A stretch of 42,812 nucleotides of DNA from Chloroflexota bacterium (lineage in GTDB: Bacteria; Chloroflexota; Anaerolineae; Anaerolineales; UBA11858). The stretch is taken from assembly GCA_018648225.1 (NCBI GenBank), contig JABGRQ010000099.1:1-42812 (forward strand). Reading direction: 5' to 3'. The notes beneath the pieces are model-generated. The model saw only the letters and a program-made list of their open reading frames with translations, was not told where the DNA came from and ran no database searches. Below, in pieces: positions 15,546 through 23,340 of this stretch (positions are counted from its first letter, which is position 1; each line of letters opens with the position of its first letter). A program made the translations under genes and the position numbers.

Positions 15546-15845
15546 ATGACAGAAGATCAAATTTTGGACACGCTACGAAGCGTGATGGACCCCGAGGTTG
15601 GTATCAATATCGTTGATATGGGGCTGGTGTATTCGGTTGAGATAAAGCCCGAAGAAGTGTATATCCAGATTACCATGACCTCCCCAACTTGCCCCCTGCA
15701 TGGTGTGATTACGCGTAATATGGATAAAATACTGCGGAGCACGTTCCCGGAGCTTGGCGCAATGACGATTGAGTTGGTGTGGAAGCCGCCCTGGACGCCG
15801 GATCGATTGTCAGCGGATGCAAAAAAACAGCTTGGGTGGAATTGA
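15546..15845 (+). CDS. DUF59 / MIP18-family Fe-S assembly protein (SufT/PaaD-like)
   Basis: A 99-residue cytoplasmic protein of the MIP18 family. Characteristic features are DPEVGINIVDMGLVYSVEI near residues 15-33 and TSPTCPLH with the conserved cysteine C49. Family members such as SufT help mature Fe-S proteins; others are parts of ring-oxygenase assembly. The gene begins three bases after the DUF1858 stop, so the two are co-transcribed and probably coupled. It is followed after 91 bases by a cupin gene. The Trp/Pro-rich C-terminal tail (ELVWKPPWTPDRLS) is typical for this family. Exact client proteins are unknown; the position next to nirS and an NnrS-like gene suggests NO-related Fe-S damage. 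Confidence 0.88.
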   Translation: MTEDQILDTLRSVMDPEVGINIVDMGLVYSVEIKPEEVYIQITMTSPTCPLHGVITRNMDKILRSTFPELGAMTIELVWKPPWTPDRLSADAKKQLGWN

Positions 15846-15936
15846 CCGAGCACAAATAAAAGATAGTTTTTTCTTTCCGATGTGTAGCTTCTGCCCTTCG
15901 TGGTGATCATTTACTATTTTGTCTACAGGAGTATCG

Positions 15937-16254
15937 ATGATGAATCCATTTTTTTATACTGAAGACCTGCGTGCGCTGTTGAACGAAATTCCCGCTGATA
16001 GTATCGTCAGCCGCACATATTATGAGAATGATGAAATAAAAGCGATCTTGTTCGGATTTGCGCCAGGGCAAGAACTTTCGGAGCATACTGCCGCACGACC
16101 TGCAATTTTGCATTTTTTGGAAGGCCAGGCCGACTTGACTCTGGGCGATGAGAAAAAGCTTGCCAGAGCGGGAACCTGGGTTCATATGCAACCCCATCTC
16201 CCCCATAGTATTGTTGCTAAGGAGCGTCTGGTGATGCTCTTGCTGCTGTTGTAA
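15937..16254 (+). CDS. Small cupin-domain protein
   Basis: A 105-residue single-domain cupin. The first motif is FAPGQELSEHTAARPAILHFLEG and the second is around AGTWVHMQPHLPHSI, supplying several histidines suited to bind a metal. No enzymatic signature beyond the fold can be seen. An AGGAG site (15927-15931) fits either of two adjacent ATG codons at 15937 and 15940; I use the first. It sits between the DUF59 gene and the NnrS-like gene and starts no separate transcription unit that I can see. Similar small cupins often accompany anaerobic redox genes, but the function is unknown. Confidence 0.82.
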   Translation: MMNPFFYTEDLRALLNEIPADSIVSRTYYENDEIKAILFGFAPGQELSEHTAARPAILHFLEGQADLTLGDEKKLARAGTWVHMQPHLPHSIVAKERLVMLLLLL

Positions 16255-16264
16255 TACAAGGCGC

Positions 16265-17338
16265 ATGATGAAAACAAACTTATATCGTCTTCCCTTGATG
16301 CTAATTGCGCTGGTGATCTTGACCGCCGCGGCCTGGGCTGGGTTGATTCGTTTGGGGTGGCGTTTGCCCGCACTTCAACCTACCCTCGCGCTTAACCACG
16401 GCCCCTTGATGGTGGCGGGCTTCTTTGGGACGCTGATAAGTCTGGAACGTGCCGTTGCGATGGGCAAACGCTGGACGTATCTAAGCCCGTTGATGAGCGG
16501 TCTGGGTGGTTTGTTAGTAGCCTTTGGTGTGGATGGATTGGCCGGGCCAGTGTTGATTACATTGGGGAGTGTATGGCTGGTGTTGATCTTTGTGGTTGTG
16601 CTTCAACAACACTGGGCTGGATATACCGTGGTCATGGCCGGAGGCGCATTGGCTTTGTTTATTGGCAATCTGCTGTGGTTGCTGGGCTGGCCGGTGCATC
16701 AATTTGTACTGTGGTGGGCCGCTTTTCTCATCCTGACGATTGCTGGTGAGCGCCTGGAATTGAGCCGCATGGTTCAACTTTCGCGTCGTCGGCAGATTGG
16801 CTTTGCAGTTGTGACATTGATTTATGTGGCTGGTTTACTGGTGCTGCTCCCTGCCTGGGATTTAGGAGTCCGCATCACAGGGGTAGGAATGATTGGCCTG
16901 GCGCTTTGGCTACTGTTATATGATATTGCGCGCCGGACTGTCAAACAAACTGGCCTGACGCGTTTTATTGCCGTTTGCTTACTCAGTGGTTATGTCTGGC
17001 TGGGGGTATCGGGTGTTGTCGGCCTAATATATGGCGGTTTGCAGGCCGGACCTATTTACGATACGATGCTGCACGCCATCTTTTTGGGCTTTGTATTTGT
17101 GATGGTCTTCGGCCACGCGCCGATTATTTTCCCGGCTGTATTGGGTTTCGATATTGACTATAAGTCCTATTTCTATCTCCCGCTGATTTTGCTCCATGCT
17201 TCGTTGATACTGAGATTGGGAGGTGAAATGCTTGGCTGGGGCTGGGCGCGCGTGTGGGGTGGCTTGATGAATGAAATTGCAGTGCTACTGTATTTGGGGA
17301 TGATCGCCCCGATAAAAATAGTCCGAAAAAAGGCATAG
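16265..17338 (+). CDS. NnrS-like polytopic membrane protein
   Basis: A 357-residue membrane protein with about ten to twelve predicted helices. Conserved-looking histidines lie within helices in LALNHGPLMVAGFFG, TMLHAIFLGF and VFGHAPIIFPAV, the pattern of NnrS, a heme- and copper-containing protein tied to denitrification and nitric-oxide stress. Similarity is at the motif level only, so I call it NnrS-like. It begins 10 bases after the cupin stop with two consecutive ATG codons. Placement in the run behind nirS agrees with an NO-related job. The last codons form the left arm of a terminator. Confidence 0.75.
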   Translation: MMKTNLYRLPLMLIALVILTAAAWAGLIRLGWRLPALQPTLALNHGPLMVAGFFGTLISLERAVAMGKRWTYLSPLMSGLGGLLVAFGVDGLAGPVLITLGSVWLVLIFVVVLQQHWAGYTVVMAGGALALFIGNLLWLLGWPVHQFVLWWAAFLILTIAGERLELSRMVQLSRRRQIGFAVVTLIYVAGLLVLLPAWDLGVRITGVGMIGLALWLLLYDIARRTVKQTGLTRFIAVCLLSGYVWLGVSGVVGLIYGGLQAGPIYDTMLHAIFLGFVFVMVFGHAPIIFPAVLGFDIDYKSYFYLPLILLHASLILRLGGEMLGWGWARVWGGLMNEIAVLLYLGMIAPIKIVRKKA

Positions 17339-17368
17339 AGAATTTTTTACTCTATGCCTTTTTCGGAC
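17321..17368. terminator. Bidirectional terminator between the NnrS-like gene and tRNA-Ser
   Basis: GTCCGAAAAAAGGCATAGAG (17321-17340) is complementary to 17350-17368, with one unpaired A, around a nine-base AT loop. A and T tracts sit inside the arms. It overlaps the 3' end of the coding region and ends six bases from the tRNA 3' end. Its outer CCGAAAAA...TTTTTCGG part is shared with the palindrome at 23198-23253. Confidence 0.8.
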
Positions 17369-17374
17369 TTCTTC

Positions 17375-17464
17375 TGGCGGAGAGGGAGGGATTCGAACCC
17401 TCGATACCTTGCGGTATACGCGCTCTCCAGGCGCGCGCACTAGGCCAGACTATGCGACCTCTCC
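17375..17464 (-). tRNA. tRNA-Ser (anticodon GGA)
   Basis: Read on the minus strand, a complete 90-base tRNA folds. The acceptor GGAGAGG pairs with CCTCTCC. The anticodon stem GCGCGC/GCGCGT carries loop CTGGAGA (anticodon GGA). A long variable arm (TACC GCAA GGTA) is typical of serine tRNA. The T loop is GGTTCGAATCC. The 3' CCA is encoded (17375-17377). Confidence 0.96.
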
Positions 17465-17518
17465 ATATTTTTTTGTGATTGTGATCCCCTTTCAGCGGGC
17501 GGCATTATACCATAAACG

Positions 17519-18844
17519 CTACCCTGGGAATAGGATTTCTGAAAGCCCTGGAGCGAATTCCGCGACCATCTCTGATGAGAGCGCATTTTGTGAACAGATG
17601 GCTGCGTAGAGATCGGCGCTGGGGCGTTTGCGTCGTGCCTGGGTCTCGATATCCAGTTCCCATAGTCCAAAGCGCTGTGTCCAGCCGCGCTCCCACTCGA
17701 AGTTGTCCACCAGGCTCCAGTGATAGTATCCCTCGATGGGCCAGTTGAAATTGATGCCTCGCCAGAGTTGATGAACATGCTGGATTAAATAGCGGCGGCG
17801 CATCGCATCTTCGGGGTCTTCTACACCGTTTTCGGTCACGAAGATCGGTACCTTATACTGTAAACCCCAATGTAGCGCCTGATAAAAACCCTCCGGCTGG
17901 TTGGCAATAAACCCCGTTGGACTGACCTCGGCGCCGGGCTCGTAGTAGCGTTTGCTGAATAATTCGTTCGTCGCGAAAAGATTGAAGGCCACCAGTTCGC
18001 GCGTATAGTAATTGATCCCTAGAAAATCCTGCGTACCTTTGGCCTCCGGCACACGCTGTCGGCGACCGATGAACTGCAAAACCCCATCAGATGCCGCTCG
18101 CGGGAAGAAATCGTTATACAGGCGCGAGAGCAACCCGGCAATCCAGCGGTCTGGGGGCATCCATTGGCGTGCTGGTAACATACCGCGATAATTGACCGCC
18201 ATTCCGACGCGCGCCTCAGGTTGTAACTCGTGAATGGCGTGATAAGCTGCTGCGTGGCCGCGTACCAGATTTTCCATTACTTTGAAGGCGGCGCCCATAT
18301 CCTGTTTGCCGGGGGGAAATTCGCCAAAAATATAACCGATCGTAGCGTAAACATTGGGCTCGTTAATCGTACACCAGAGGTTTACATAATCGCCCAACGC
18401 GTCAACAACTTTGCGCACATAGGCCTCGAAATAAGCAACCACTTTCTCATATTCCCAGCCGCCGAAATGCATCAGCCATAAAGGATCGCTAAAATGGTGT
18501 AGCGTTACCATGGGGGTCATACCGCGCTCTTTCAGTCCGCGCAACATCTGCCGATAATGCTCAAGTGCATCTTCATTCCAGCGATCCACCGCAGGCTGCA
18601 CGCGGCTCCATTCAATGGACAAGCGATGGGTGTTATGCCCAGCCTCGGCGGCGCGGTCAAAATCTTCTCGCCAGCGTCCGCCCCACCAATCGCAGGCCAG
18701 ACCACACGAATGCCCCTCAACAACATGGCCTTCTTGCTCCCAGTAATGCCAGTTGTTATTGGTGTTATTGCCTTCTACCTGATGTGAAGCCGTCGCGGTT
18801 CCCCAGAGAAATCCTTTTGGAAAGTGAAAAGTTGCCTGAGCCAT
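17519..18844 (-). CDS. Glycoside hydrolase family 1 (beta-glucosidase-like)
   Basis: Retaining beta-glycosidase of family GH1, 441 residues, with no signal peptide, so cytoplasmic. The TIM barrel starts with FPKGFLWGTATASHQVEG. The acid/base glutamate is E162 in TINEPN and the nucleophile is E338 in FVTENG. The C-terminal WSLVDNFEWERGW motif is also present. I take the ATG at 18844, which has an AGGA site and places FLWG at the usual distance; eight further residues upstream are possible. It stands alone between tRNA-Ser and folK rather than in the sugar operon at 30589-42787, which has its own GH1. The aglycone range cannot be read from sequence. Confidence 0.93.
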   Translation of the reverse strand: MAQATFHFPKGFLWGTATASHQVEGNNTNNNWHYWEQEGHVVEGHSCGLACDWWGGRWREDFDRAAEAGHNTHRLSIEWSRVQPAVDRWNEDALEHYRQMLRGLKERGMTPMVTLHHFSDPLWLMHFGGWEYEKVVAYFEAYVRKVVDALGDYVNLWCTINEPNVYATIGYIFGEFPPGKQDMGAAFKVMENLVRGHAAAYHAIHELQPEARVGMAVNYRGMLPARQWMPPDRWIAGLLSRLYNDFFPRAASDGVLQFIGRRQRVPEAKGTQDFLGINYYTRELVAFNLFATNELFSKRYYEPGAEVSPTGFIANQPEGFYQALHWGLQYKVPIFVTENGVEDPEDAMRRRYLIQHVHQLWRGINFNWPIEGYYHWSLVDNFEWERGWTQRFGLWELDIETQARRKRPSADLYAAICSQNALSSEMVAEFAPGLSEILFPG

Positions 18845-18917
18845 AGTTTTTCCTATTCGATCACGCATTCTGGAATTCAGTTTTGGATTATGGCTATTGT
18901 AGTCTGCCGCACAAATT

Positions 18918-18948
18918 TTGACAATCTTGCGCGCGGTTATGGTATCTT
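18918..18948 (+). promoter_or_regulatory. Candidate promoter for folK
   Basis: TTGACA (18918-18923) matches the -35 consensus. The best -10 is TATCTT (18943-18948) at a long spacing of 19 bases. If used, transcription would start at or near the folK ATG (18955), giving a leaderless mRNA; no ribosome site is seen before folK. Confidence 0.4.
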
Positions 18949-18954
18949 TAAGCT

Positions 18955-19437
18955 ATGCAAAAATCAATCTACCTGGCATTGGGAACCAATTTGGGGGATC
19001 GGGCGCTGAATCTGCAAGCCGCGCGGGACGCGCTGCCGCCGACTGTAAAGTTGGTTGCTGCTTCCCCGGTGTATGAGACACCTCCCTGGGGGGTCAGTGA
19101 CCAACCCGCTTTTTTGAATCAGGTCGTCCACGTCGAGACCGAGTTATCCCCATTGGAATTATTACACTATCTCAAAGAACTCGAAAATCGTCTGGGACGC
19201 GAGCCATCCATCCGTTATGGCCCCCGTCAAATTGATTTGGATATTCTTTTTTACGGTCATGAGGTTATTTCATACGAAAATCTGACTATTCCTCACGCGC
19301 GCCTGCACGAGCGCGCCTTTGTGCTTGTCCCCCTGGCCGATTTAGCCCCTGAGTTTCGACACCCGCGGTTGGGCGCAAGCGTGATTGAAATGCTCGCCAA
19401 AATGGATACAACCGGAGTGGAGAAAATATCATCGTAG
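18955..19437 (+). CDS. folK: 2-amino-4-hydroxy-6-hydroxymethyldihydropteridine pyrophosphokinase
   Basis: HPPK transfers pyrophosphate from ATP to hydroxymethyl-dihydropterin in folate synthesis; a soluble cytoplasmic enzyme. The 160-residue product shows the full family pattern: YLALGTNLGDR at the start, SPVYETPPWG, FLNQVVHVET, the signature RYGPRQIDLDILFYG, and the substrate loop HARLHERAFVLVPL. No other folate genes are next to it. It is divergent from the GH1 gene, and 54 bases separate it from the membrane-protein operon downstream. Confidence 0.96.
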   Translation: MQKSIYLALGTNLGDRALNLQAARDALPPTVKLVAASPVYETPPWGVSDQPAFLNQVVHVETELSPLELLHYLKELENRLGREPSIRYGPRQIDLDILFYGHEVISYENLTIPHARLHERAFVLVPLADLAPEFRHPRLGASVIEMLAKMDTTGVEKISS

Positions 19438-19491
19438 CGCACTTGCCGAGATGTTGCCGGTAGGCTATTATTCTGTGTTATCTGAAATCCC

Positions 19492-21060
19492 ATGCTATTA
19501 CTGATTGCCTTATTACTTCTTTTCATTATTCCACTTGTGCTGCTGGTGCTGGAGAATACCAAACTCCGTGCCGGGTATCTTTGGTTTTTAGCGCTAGGCT
19601 CTGCATTGGCTGTCTGGGTGTTGGTGATGTTTTCACGCGTGCAATTTCCCATTCAAATTGTGTTGATGCGCTGGCAGCCCGATACCTTATTTATGTTTAC
19701 GCCAACTTTGCTGCTGGATGAAATTTCCTGGACGTATGCAGCGGTATTAGCTGTGTATCCCCTGGCGATTCTGCTGACTGATATTATTCAAGTGGAGAAT
19801 ATTGACTCGCAGGCTTGGGCTGCTACGCTAGGAATTGCCGGACTAAGCCTGCTGGCGGTGTTGGCAGAAAACCCACTTACCCTGATGCTTGCCTGGACGA
19901 TGATGGATTTGGCTGAAATGGTGATGCTATTACAGCGCGTGTCGCATAGCCAGCAGCGTGAGCGTGTGATTATTACGTTTTCGGTTCGACAAATGGGGGT
20001 TTTTATTTTACTAGCCGCGGCGATGGTAGCTCAGGTGCGTGGAGAATATCTCACATTTAAAAATATCCCCGCCGATATCAGTGGGATTTTGCTGTTGGCG
20101 GTGGGGTTGCGCCTGGGTGTGTTGCCCCCGCACCAGCCTTTCTTTCAGGAACCGCCGTTGCGCCGCGGTCTGGGGACAATGGTTCGGCTGGCTTCTGTTG
20201 CCAGCAGCCTGACCTTACTGGCGCGCCTCGCCGTTGTTGGTGTTCCAGTAAGCTGGCAACCCTATTTATTAGTGGTGGCTGTGCTGGCCGCTTTATATAG
20301 CGGTTTTGCCTGGATTCAGGCCAAAGACGAATTGGATGGGCGGCCATTCTGGATTTTAGGTCTGGCAACGTTTTCTCTTGTAGCTGCAGTTCGCAACATG
20401 CCTGCGGCGAGTATCGCCTGGGGAATTGCTTTGTTATCTGTGGGTGGAATCTCGTTCCTGGCCTCGTACCGGTCGCGTTCTATCTCTGTCATTACCATAT
20501 TTGGATTATTGAGTATTTCCGCGCTGCCCTATACGCCGCTATGGCCTGGGGTCGGTTTATATGGACAGCTAAATGTCGGTTTTTTAGCAGCTTTCATAGT
20601 TTCGCATGTTTTGATGTTGGTGGGCTATTTACAACATTCGCGACGGCGTAATCCTGAAAATGAAAATATAGAACCTTGGATGAAAATACTCTATCCTTTA
20701 GGTTTGATACTACTTGTTATGAATCATTGGGGTATTGCCTGGATGTCTGCTGCGCTTCAGCCTGATGCATTGTTGCGTTCCAATTTCTGGTGGATTGGCT
20801 TTGTGGTGATTGGCATTGTGGGGATTGTTGTCTTACTGGCTTTACGGAGAATCTCTTTTCAGCAGCCAATTTTCTCGACATTGCGTAGTGTGCTTTCGCT
20901 AGAATGGATGTATCGATTGTTTTGGTGGCTTTATCGTACCCTGGCGCGCGGGTTTGGCATCCTATCGAAAATCTTTGAGGGCGAGGGGGGTATTCTATGG
21001 GCAATTCTAATCTTAATATTGCTGGTATCCATGATGCAGCAAAGCGGAGGCACTAGTTAG
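19492..21060 (+). CDS. NuoL/M/N-like membrane subunit (antiporter-type), divergent
   Basis: A 522-residue polytopic protein with about 13-14 predicted helices, resembling proton-pumping antiporter-type subunits of complex I and Hyf/Mrp complexes. The best landmark is the TM7-TM8 region GLRLGVLPPHQPFF (about residues 205-218), aligning with the K-L-S-L-V-P-F-H segment of NuoN. Here the key lysine is R207. The TM5 position that is normally Glu looks like Thr or is shifted to D139 (LAWTMMDLAE). The C-terminal part has an amphipathic stretch and a last helix. It is first of three genes; the next starts three bases after its stop. No hydrogenase or NADH module is in the window. No clear ribosome site precedes the ATG. 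Function as a real ion pump is uncertain. Confidence 0.7.
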   Translation: MLLLIALLLLFIIPLVLLVLENTKLRAGYLWFLALGSALAVWVLVMFSRVQFPIQIVLMRWQPDTLFMFTPTLLLDEISWTYAAVLAVYPLAILLTDIIQVENIDSQAWAATLGIAGLSLLAVLAENPLTLMLAWTMMDLAEMVMLLQRVSHSQQRERVIITFSVRQMGVFILLAAAMVAQVRGEYLTFKNIPADISGILLLAVGLRLGVLPPHQPFFQEPPLRRGLGTMVRLASVASSLTLLARLAVVGVPVSWQPYLLVVAVLAALYSGFAWIQAKDELDGRPFWILGLATFSLVAAVRNMPAASIAWGIALLSVGGISFLASYRSRSISVITIFGLLSISALPYTPLWPGVGLYGQLNVGFLAAFIVSHVLMLVGYLQHSRRRNPENENIEPWMKILYPLGLILLVMNHWGIAWMSAALQPDALLRSNFWWIGFVVIGIVGIVVLLALRRISFQQPIFSTLRSVLSLEWMYRLFWWLYRTLARGFGILSKIFEGEGGILWAILILILLVSMMQQSGGTS

Positions 21061-21063
21061 CCG

Positions 21064-21660
21064 ATGAATATTGCATCTCTTGCTCCTTTTGCCGTAGCAA
21101 TGGCTATACTAACATCCGTTCTGCTTCTGGTGAGCCGCGATTGGCGTGTAAGCATCAGCGCGTTAGGCGCGCAATACGTGGCGGTTTTCATTTTGATTAT
21201 GATCTCCTGGCCGTTTGAATACGCGGTGATTAAACTCATCGCCGGGTGGATCGCTGCCGCCGTGTTGGGGGCGGGGCTTGCCGAACAAGTGGACGCCTGG
21301 GAAGATGAGCTGGGGCCGTATCTCAGCGGAATTTTATTTCGCATATTCTTGGCTGGGCTGGTATTATTTTTCGCTTTTTCGGCAGCTCCTGGAGTGTCGC
21401 GCTGGGCGTTGCGGGCGGCTAATTTTCAAATTCGCGCTGGTTTGATTCTAATGGGGATGGGATTACTGCACCTGGGGCTGACAGCCCAGCCGATTCGCAG
21501 CATATTAGGATTATTGACCGTACTGGCTGGCTTTGAAATCATCTACGCCACAATCGAAACTTCGCTGCTGGTGAATGCGATCCTGGCAGCAATTACGCTA
21601 AGCTTGGCATTTACGGGCGCGTATTTGCGGGTAGCCCCTCTTATGGAGAGAGAAGAATGA
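21064..21660 (+). CDS. HyfE/NuoK-like small membrane subunit
   Basis: A 198-residue membrane protein with about six predicted helices. The later part, with MGMGLLHLGLTAQPIRSILG followed by AGFEIIYATIE and two more helices, resembles hydrogenase-4 component E (HyfE) and the related NuoK fold. Several acidic residues lie in or beside helices (E70-75 region, FEYAV, GFEII, TIE), as expected for proton-path subunits. It is tightly packed: three bases after the 522-residue subunit and overlapping the next gene by four bases (ATGA). Similarity is weak, and the name rests on topology plus the two antiporter-like neighbours. Confidence 0.6.
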   Translation: MNIASLAPFAVAMAILTSVLLLVSRDWRVSISALGAQYVAVFILIMISWPFEYAVIKLIAGWIAAAVLGAGLAEQVDAWEDELGPYLSGILFRIFLAGLVLFFAFSAAPGVSRWALRAANFQIRAGLILMGMGLLHLGLTAQPIRSILGLLTVLAGFEIIYATIETSLLVNAILAAITLSLAFTGAYLRVAPLMEREE

Positions 21661-23057
21661 GCGCGCCGCTAATCTGGATTGTTTTTCCCATAGTTATTGC
21701 CGGCATAATGATTGCATTGTCGCGCCAGCGCAGATTGGTTTTCTTTAGCAGTATTTTCATGGCTGCTTTTTTGGCGCTTTTAGCCTGGCAGTTGAAAGTG
21801 GATGAAGTTATCATAGTCGGTTCGGGGGCATTCAAAATTCAACCAGACCTATCGGTGGCAGGGCGCCAGTTCGTGATTTTCAACACCGACCGGCCCAGGA
21901 TCATGTTCTTTTACAGTATGTTGGTTTTCTGGTTTGTTGGCACAGCAGCAATTCGGGTGCCACGTTTATTTATCCCCTTAGGATTGTTGTCAACAACTGT
22001 CTTTATGGCTGCCTTGGCGGTAGAACCGCCACTCTTTGCTGCATTATTGAATGAAATTGCCGTTTTGATCACCGTGTTTATGCTCATAACCGTTGGAGAG
22101 CGCATCAATCGCGGCCTGGTTCGTTTTCTGATTTACCAGACCATCGGTATGTTATTGATTTTGATGGCTGGTTGGTTCCTTGAAGGGGTGCAGGTTGATT
22201 CTGGCAATATTGTGGATATTTTGCGTGCCGCGGTATTGTTGGGATTGGGGTTTGCGTTGCAGTTGGGACTTTTTCCGTTTCATAGTTGGATTCCAATGCT
22301 CTTTGAAAAAGCGCATCCCTATATAACAACGTTTGTTCTATCCCTATTATTGAGCGTCGAAACAATATATATTGCTGGTATGCTGTCGCGTAATCCCTGG
22401 TTGCAGGAAATGCTTGATATACGCGCCGTGCTCCACTTTGTTGGCATTACGATGCTCGTTATTGGTGGCTTATGGACAGCTTTCCAGAAGAATTTATCAC
22501 GTATATTGGGTTTTACATTTCTTGTTGCGATCGGCCAGATCGTTTTGATGCTCAGCATTGATGATGGGATTCAATTCTTTTATGCCTTCTCAGCGCCTCG
22601 TATCCTTGCTCTGGGGATTTGGGCTGTTTCCCTCTCTCTATTACGAAATCATGTGTCGGATATGCGCTTTTCATCCGTTCAAGGGATAGCACGCCGTTTC
22701 CCTATGATCGCTGGCGCTGTCGTGGTTGCTCAGTTCTCTCTTGCGGGTATGCCATTATTAGCTGGATTCCCCATAGCCCTTATTCTGTGGGAACAATACG
22801 CTACATCCGAATACTGGCCTGTTTTATTGAGCATTTTGGGCAGTGCCAGCTTGATGATCAGCGGATTCCGTACATTGGCGGTCTTTGTGATGGGTTTGGA
22901 TGAATTGAAGCATGAAGATAATTTTAATCAATTGTTTGTGCCACGCGCGATCTTATTGATAGGGGTGTCCTTCCTGTTTCTAATGGGATTGTTTCCGCAA
23001 TGGTTTATACCGGCTCTTTTGTCAATCTCAACAATGACTGCCCCTTTAGTACCATAG
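21657..23057 (+). CDS. NuoN/HyfF-like antiporter subunit
   Basis: A 466-residue polytopic protein with about 13-14 helices. The segment LQLGLFPFHSWIPMLFEKAHP (about residues 201-221, one base of the motif left out of analysis) corresponds to the TM7-TM8 region of NuoN/NuoM. The normally essential lysine is Q202, while the H209 and P207 positions are kept. The TM5 glutamate appears retained as E133 in LLNEIAV. A late helix SLAGMPLLAGFPIALILWEQY matches the conserved LAGIPPLAGF-type motif of this superfamily. It overlaps the preceding gene by four bases and ends the three-gene operon. As with the first gene, proton translocation cannot be assumed. Confidence 0.7.
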   Translation: MSAPLIWIVFPIVIAGIMIALSRQRRLVFFSSIFMAAFLALLAWQLKVDEVIIVGSGAFKIQPDLSVAGRQFVIFNTDRPRIMFFYSMLVFWFVGTAAIRVPRLFIPLGLLSTTVFMAALAVEPPLFAALLNEIAVLITVFMLITVGERINRGLVRFLIYQTIGMLLILMAGWFLEGVQVDSGNIVDILRAAVLLGLGFALQLGLFPFHSWIPMLFEKAHPYITTFVLSLLLSVETIYIAGMLSRNPWLQEMLDIRAVLHFVGITMLVIGGLWTAFQKNLSRILGFTFLVAIGQIVLMLSIDDGIQFFYAFSAPRILALGIWAVSLSLLRNHVSDMRFSSVQGIARRFPMIAGAVVVAQFSLAGMPLLAGFPIALILWEQYATSEYWPVLLSILGSASLMISGFRTLAVFVMGLDELKHEDNFNQLFVPRAILLIGVSFLFLMGLFPQWFIPALLSISTMTAPLVP

Positions 23058-23070
23058 GGCAGGTATTCGA

Positions 23071-23087
23071 GCACACTCTTTTTTGCG
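23071..23087. repeat. Half copy of the GTGTGC palindrome family
   Basis: GCACACTCTTTTTTGCG here nearly repeats the right arm of the window-start palindrome (GCACACTCTTTTTCGCG, 109-125), but no matching left arm is present. It lies 14 bases after the antiporter operon and is followed by T8, so it could be a degenerate terminator. Confidence 0.45.
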
Positions 23088-23133
23088 GATTTTTTTTACT
23101 GCGAGGTATCCGCCTGAGCTGTAATGTTCATGC

Positions 23134-23139
23134 TATAAT
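23134..23139 (+). promoter_or_regulatory. Extended -10 promoter for the coiled-coil/selB/femAB operon
   Basis: TGC-TATAAT gives a consensus -10 box with the extended TGn element. It predicts a start near 23146 and a leader of about 195 bases that contains a small hairpin (23173-23190) and the large palindrome at 23198-23253. A second TATAAT at 23151-23156 is also possible. Confidence 0.55.
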
Positions 23140-23197
23140 TCTCCCGCGAATATAATTATAAAGAAATGATGACTGTTCAGCTTCGAACAGTAAGAGG

Positions 23198-23253
23198 CCG
23201 AAAAAGGGGTGTGCGTGGGGGGCGTACGCCCCCCACGCACACCCCTTTTTCGG
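23198..23253. terminator. 56-base perfect palindrome in the leader of the selB operon
   Basis: Arms 23198-23225 and 23226-23253 are exact reverse complements (28 bases each, no loop). The left arm runs CCGAAAAAGGGGTGTGCG and on into a G6 tract. With A5 on one side and T5 on the other it can act as a bidirectional terminator, either for the antiporter operon upstream or as an attenuator for the genes downstream. It is related in plan to 72-126, 17321-17368 and 30512-30558. Confidence 0.7.
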
Positions 23254-23340
23254 AATTCTCTAAGGCTTTTGAACACGCCTAACGTCAAAGATGTGTTTTA
23301 TATTGTTACAAGAATTCTGCAAAACCGGAGAAATCCACCT

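Noticed and set aside
72-23253. Palindromes as a CRISPR array or attachment sites
   Set aside because: They are single, widely spaced inverted repeats without spacers, and no cas, integrase or phage genes are present.
23209-23340. Earlier start of the coiled-coil gene
   Set aside because: It would translate through the 56-base palindrome; GGAG plus ATG at 23341 begins the helical protein.
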